Source: Treponema_B putidum (GTDB lineage: Bacteria > Spirochaetota > Spirochaetia > Treponematales > Treponemataceae). From it: a stretch of DNA of 64,000 bases. The stretch lies in the NCBI RefSeq assembly GCF_007830595.1, contig NZ_VLLD01000001.1; one strand, 5' to 3'. Below, piece by piece: positions 61,158 through 64,000 of the stretch (its first letter is position 1; each line of letters starts with the position of its first letter). The notes under the pieces were generated by a model, which saw nothing but the letters and a program-made list of their open reading frames with translations, searched no databases and was not told the DNA's origin. The position numbers were made by a program, and so were the translations under genes.

Positions 61158-61187
61158 TTGACAATATAATAGTTTTGATTGTATAGT
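61158..61187 (+). promoter_or_regulatory. promoter of the AGCS symporter gene
   Basis: TTGACA (61158-61163) and TATAGT (61182-61187) are 18 bases apart. The leader of about 70 bases contains CTGATTT/AAATCAG arms. It does not look like a known riboswitch. Confidence 0.65.
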
Positions 61188-61266
61188 TAAGTTGTTCTGA
61201 TTTGACGCTTGTAGGCTTAAATCAGTAACAATATCGCTATATGCGTAAAAGGAGTTTAATTGCACT

Positions 61267-62691
61267 ATGGAACAATTTTTAAAAAATCTTACAGACTGGG
61301 TTTCTTCGGTTAACGGATTTATCTGGGGCGTTTACTTCCTCATTCCGCTTCTATGCGGTACCGGTTTGTTTTTTACAATCCGGTTAGGAGGAGTACAGTT
61401 CACAAAATTCGGAGCCGGCTGGAAACGCCTTTTCGGTAACTTTTCTTTAAGCGGAGAAAAAGCCGGAAAACACGGTATGAGTTCTTTCCAAGCTGTTGCT
61501 ACAGCAATTGCAGCACAGGTAGGAACGGGAAACCTTGTAGGTGCTATGACAGCCCTCATTATGGGCGGCCCCGGTGCTATTTTCTGGATGTGGCTTGCAG
61601 CTCTCGCAGGTATGGCAACAAACTTTGCAGAAGCCTGTATTGCTCAAATTTACAAGACAAAAGATGATTCAGGCCAAACAGTAGGAGGCCCTGCATACTA
61701 TATTTCCGCAGGTTTAAAAACCAAATGCGGAGAAGGCTTTTCAAAATTTCTTGCAGGTTTCTTTGCAATAGCAATCATCCTCGCCCTCGGTTTTATGGGC
61801 AATATGGTTCAAGCTAATTCAATTTCAGATGCTTTCCAAAACGCTTTCCATATTCCTACATGGATAACGGGTGCCGTTCTTGCAGTAATTGCCGGTATTA
61901 TCTTCATGGGCGGTGTTAAGCGGATTGCTTCGGTTACCGAAAAAGTCGTTCCCCTTATGGCCATCGTTTACATTGTGGTCGGTCTTGTGGTCATTATCAT
62001 CAATGCATCTCAGATCCCCGAAATGTTTGCTATGATCTTTAAGGGTGCTTTTAATCCCAAAGCTGTTTGGGGCGGTGCACTCGGTTTCGGAATGGGAAGA
62101 GCTGTCCGCTACGGTGTTGCCCGAGGCCTTTTCTCGAATGAAGCAGGTATGGGTTCTACACCTCATGCTCATGCTGTTGCAGATGTAAAACATCCTGTGG
62201 AACAGGGCGTATTGGGTATTGTTGCCGTATTTATCGACACCTTTGTTGTTTTAAACATTACAGTATTTACCGTTTTGAGCTCAGGCGTTGTAAAATTTGA
62301 AGGCGGCGAACCTACAATGAGGGGAATTAAGCTCGTTCAAGAAGCTTTTGCACAACACTTGTTCGGAACCACATTCGGCTATCTTTTCATTGCTATCTGT
62401 CTTTTCTTCTTTGCATTCTCTACAATTATCGGCTGGTACTACTTCGGAGAAACAAATATCAGATACTTATTCGGAACAAAAGGGCTTATTCCCTACCAGC
62501 TCCTAGTAGTTATCTTCATTTTTGTCGGAAGCTTGCTTAAGATAGATTTGGTTTGGGAATTGACCGACTTCTTTAACGGAATCATGGTTATACCTAACCT
62601 TATAGCCTTGCTATTACTAAGCGGAGCCGTTGCTAAGGTCTTAAAAGACTATAACAAGGGACTCCCATACGACGCAAGCCAGTATAAATAA
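61267..62691 (+). CDS. alanine/glycine:cation symporter (AGCS family)
   Basis: 474 residues with about 11 transmembrane helices. AGCS proteins import alanine or glycine with Na+. Family segments include FQAVATAIAAQVGTGNLVGA and LGFGMGRAVRYGVARGLFSNEAGMGSTPHAHA. AAGGAG precedes the ATG. It has a near-consensus promoter and a following hairpin terminator, so it may be a single-gene transcript. The GrdX-like gene downstream suggests glycine as substrate. Confidence 0.95.
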   Translation: MEQFLKNLTDWVSSVNGFIWGVYFLIPLLCGTGLFFTIRLGGVQFTKFGAGWKRLFGNFSLSGEKAGKHGMSSFQAVATAIAAQVGTGNLVGAMTALIMGGPGAIFWMWLAALAGMATNFAEACIAQIYKTKDDSGQTVGGPAYYISAGLKTKCGEGFSKFLAGFFAIAIILALGFMGNMVQANSISDAFQNAFHIPTWITGAVLAVIAGIIFMGGVKRIASVTEKVVPLMAIVYIVVGLVVIIINASQIPEMFAMIFKGAFNPKAVWGGALGFGMGRAVRYGVARGLFSNEAGMGSTPHAHAVADVKHPVEQGVLGIVAVFIDTFVVLNITVFTVLSSGVVKFEGGEPTMRGIKLVQEAFAQHLFGTTFGYLFIAICLFFFAFSTIIGWYYFGETNIRYLFGTKGLIPYQLLVVIFIFVGSLLKIDLVWELTDFFNGIMVIPNLIALLLLSGAVAKVLKDYNKGLPYDASQYK

Positions 62692-62700
62692 ACACTAAAA

Positions 62701-62720
62701 AGGGCAGCTTGAGCTGCCCT
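62701..62720 (+). terminator. intrinsic terminator of the AGCS gene
   Basis: AGGGCAGCT and AGCTGCCCT form a 9-base stem with a 2-base loop, followed by TTATCTTT. It lies ten bases after the symporter stop. Confidence 0.85.
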
Positions 62721-62753
62721 TTATCTTTACTTTTATTTTCCAAAACATAAGAT

Positions 62754-63149
62754 ATGCAAAAAGATTCAAAAACTAACAAAAGACTTATTATCACAAATAA
62801 CCCTAAAGTTAAGACTTTCTATGAAGAAGATAGAACGGGACTAAAAGACCGCTATGAGCTTAAATTTTTGGATTCAAGAGATGAAGTTTTTAAGACAGTA
62901 AGGGATTTGATCCATTCCAACTGGAAGCTCTTAAACCATGCAATGGCAGGAAACATTCCGCTTCACAAGCACCCATACCGCAGCATGGCTTTGGAACAGC
63001 AGGAAAATCTTGACACAAATTCCCTGATTCTGTGGGAATCGGCGATGGAACGTGTAAAAAGAGGTAAAATACCCGCCTATCCTGACGATGTATTGGAAGA
63101 TTTTCAAGAACTGGATTATAATCTATTTTCGGGCTCGGTAAAATTTTAA
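62754..63149 (+). CDS. grdX: GrdX-like protein
   Basis: 131 residues. The start RLIITNNPKVKTFYEE and the central VRDLIHSNWKLLNHAMAGNI with HPYRSM and DTNSLILWESAMER match the GrdX family as remembered. GrdX proteins accompany glycine reductase genes in Stickland fermenters; their exact function is unknown. No grd genes are in the window. It is 34 bases downstream of the symporter terminator. Confidence 0.65.
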   Translation: MQKDSKTNKRLIITNNPKVKTFYEEDRTGLKDRYELKFLDSRDEVFKTVRDLIHSNWKLLNHAMAGNIPLHKHPYRSMALEQQENLDTNSLILWESAMERVKRGKIPAYPDDVLEDFQELDYNLFSGSVKF

Positions 63150-63197
63150 CAACTATCTTAAATTCATTTATAAGCTGAAGGTGAGGCTTTGGCGAAT

Positions 63198-64000
63198 TTA
63201 AAAGAAAAGCCACGAGCTTACATCATCGATGATTTTTGTTAAAATCATTGCATGTATTTCCTGTTTTTCAGATTCTACATATTCTTTCCATGAAGTGTGA
63301 GTATAATTTTTATTGATTCTTGAACGCAATAGAAGAGATTTTTCTTTTAGTTCCTCTTCAGTTAATTTTGAATAGGCTTTTAAAACATTGACCACAAAAT
63401 ACGTACTTAGAGTTTTTATAAGGGTATTTTTAGCCGTATCCGATACTTTATTAAATAAAGCTGCACTTTTTTCGTATTCTTTCATCATTTGTAGGGAGAG
63501 AGCCGAATAAAATACAAGCCATTCACTTGATTCCGTATTTGAAACAGGCAAAGATGAGGTAAATTCAAAAACATCCTGATAGTCTCCCGAAATCATCTTA
63601 GCTGCAGCAAATTTTGGGCCTAATTTTATCAAATACTTATATTTATGTTCTTTTAAAAAGGAACATAACTTATTCATAGAAGAAAAATCTCCCAAAAGAA
63701 TAAGAGATTCAGCTAAGAGTTTTGAATTTTTATAGTTTATTCTTTTTTTTGTATAAATTTTCATTTCAAGCAGGGAGGCGAGAGATGACCAATCTTCAGC
63801 CTCAATATAGTCAATCAATGTCTTGTTTTTAAAAAAGAGGATATTTACAAACAGTATCAGAATAAAAAATACGGGACCGAAAAACCAGTTTGTCTTCCAA
63901 AATTCCCTCATAAACGAACCGTCAGCATAAAACAAAGGCAGGAAAAAAACGGTAAACAATAATAAACTTAAGACGATATTAAATATAATAAATAGTACTT
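63198..64000 (-). CDS. membrane protein, 5' end outside window
   Basis: At least 267 residues. The frame stays open to the right edge, and the codons before 63959 translate to VLFIIFNIVLSLLLF, a hydrophobic helix. The real start is therefore outside the window, and an internal TTG at 63959 is not the start. Two membrane segments (the edge one and FFGPVFFILILFVNILFF) are followed by a helical, TPR-like soluble domain. No family is recognised. Confidence 0.75.
   Translation of the reverse strand, partial: VLFIIFNIVLSLLLFTVFFLPLFYADGSFMREFWKTNWFFGPVFFILILFVNILFFKNKTLIDYIEAEDWSSLASLLEMKIYTKKRINYKNSKLLAESLILLGDFSSMNKLCSFLKEHKYKYLIKLGPKFAAAKMISGDYQDVFEFTSSLPVSNTESSEWLVFYSALSLQMMKEYEKSAALFNKVSDTAKNTLIKTLSTYFVVNVLKAYSKLTEEELKEKSLLLRSRINKNYTHTSWKEYVESEKQEIHAMILTKIIDDVSSWLFF

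Noticed and set aside
61188..61266. glycine riboswitch before the AGCS symporter
   Set aside because: The leader is too short and lacks the conserved purine-rich core of a glycine aptamer.
1..64000. CRISPR arrays, insertion sequences, prophage genes
   Set aside because: No regularly spaced repeats with unique spacers, no transposase or phage structural genes, and no rRNA operon were found.

Overview
The window looks like chromosome of an oral treponeme, most likely Treponema denticola or a very close relative. The grounds are low GC, many TPR proteins and lipoproteins, a fused LicC-LicA choline enzyme next to a choline-type transporter, a MalY/PatB lyase resembling cystalysin, and a GrdX-like gene next to an amino-acid symporter. 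This is inference from protein character; no database was searched.

Layout. 1-6.9 kb: TPR and coiled-coil envelope proteins, a lipoprotein and trmB. 7.2-16 kb: aroC, a lipoprotein, tRNA-Met(CAT), an adenylate-cyclase-like protein, groEL, a SPOR protein, an rRNA methyltransferase and rex. 16.2-26.9 kb: a 30-codon ribosomal-protein-like gene, dxs, cdaA-cdaR-acpS, a cysteine desulfidase relative, pbpC on the opposite strand, infC-rpmI-rplT, then a coiled-coil/zapA/UPF0178 cluster. 26.9-31.2 kb: envelope genes (TPR lipoproteins, a LysM lytic transglycosylase, an OmpA-like protein). 31.2-38.3 kb: a mixed stretch with small accessory genes, including a VapBC-like pair whose toxin is internally shortened. 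38.4-46 kb: glycogen phosphorylase, then divergent transporter/lyase and transporter/dipeptidase operons. 46-55.3 kb: a zinc-ribbon microprotein, purF, a type II restriction-modification pair, tldD/tldE, rpoN and an MBL hydrolase. 55.3-64 kb: amrS, an epimerase with a histone-like tail, a BCCT transporter with licCA, an AGCS symporter, grdX and a membrane protein cut by the window edge.

Functional links. cdaA-cdaR would make and control c-di-AMP. The M19 dipeptidase, the C-S lyase and their transporters could form a peptide and sulfur-amino-acid uptake and breakdown unit. licCA with the BCCT transporter fits choline import and CDP-choline formation. The AGCS symporter with grdX fits glycine uptake for Stickland metabolism.

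The most unusual signal is a family of modular stem-loop repeats, seen three times (about 4044-4213, 6870-7173 and 35809-36027). Each lies directly before a start codon and ends next to the ribosome binding site. The modules are shuffled between copies, and several stems differ by paired, compensating changes while the loops stay the same. That pattern points to selection on structure. Other notable points are an AroC lacking the usual active-site His, a near-leaderless licCA mRNA, and paired operator-like repeats beside strong promoters.
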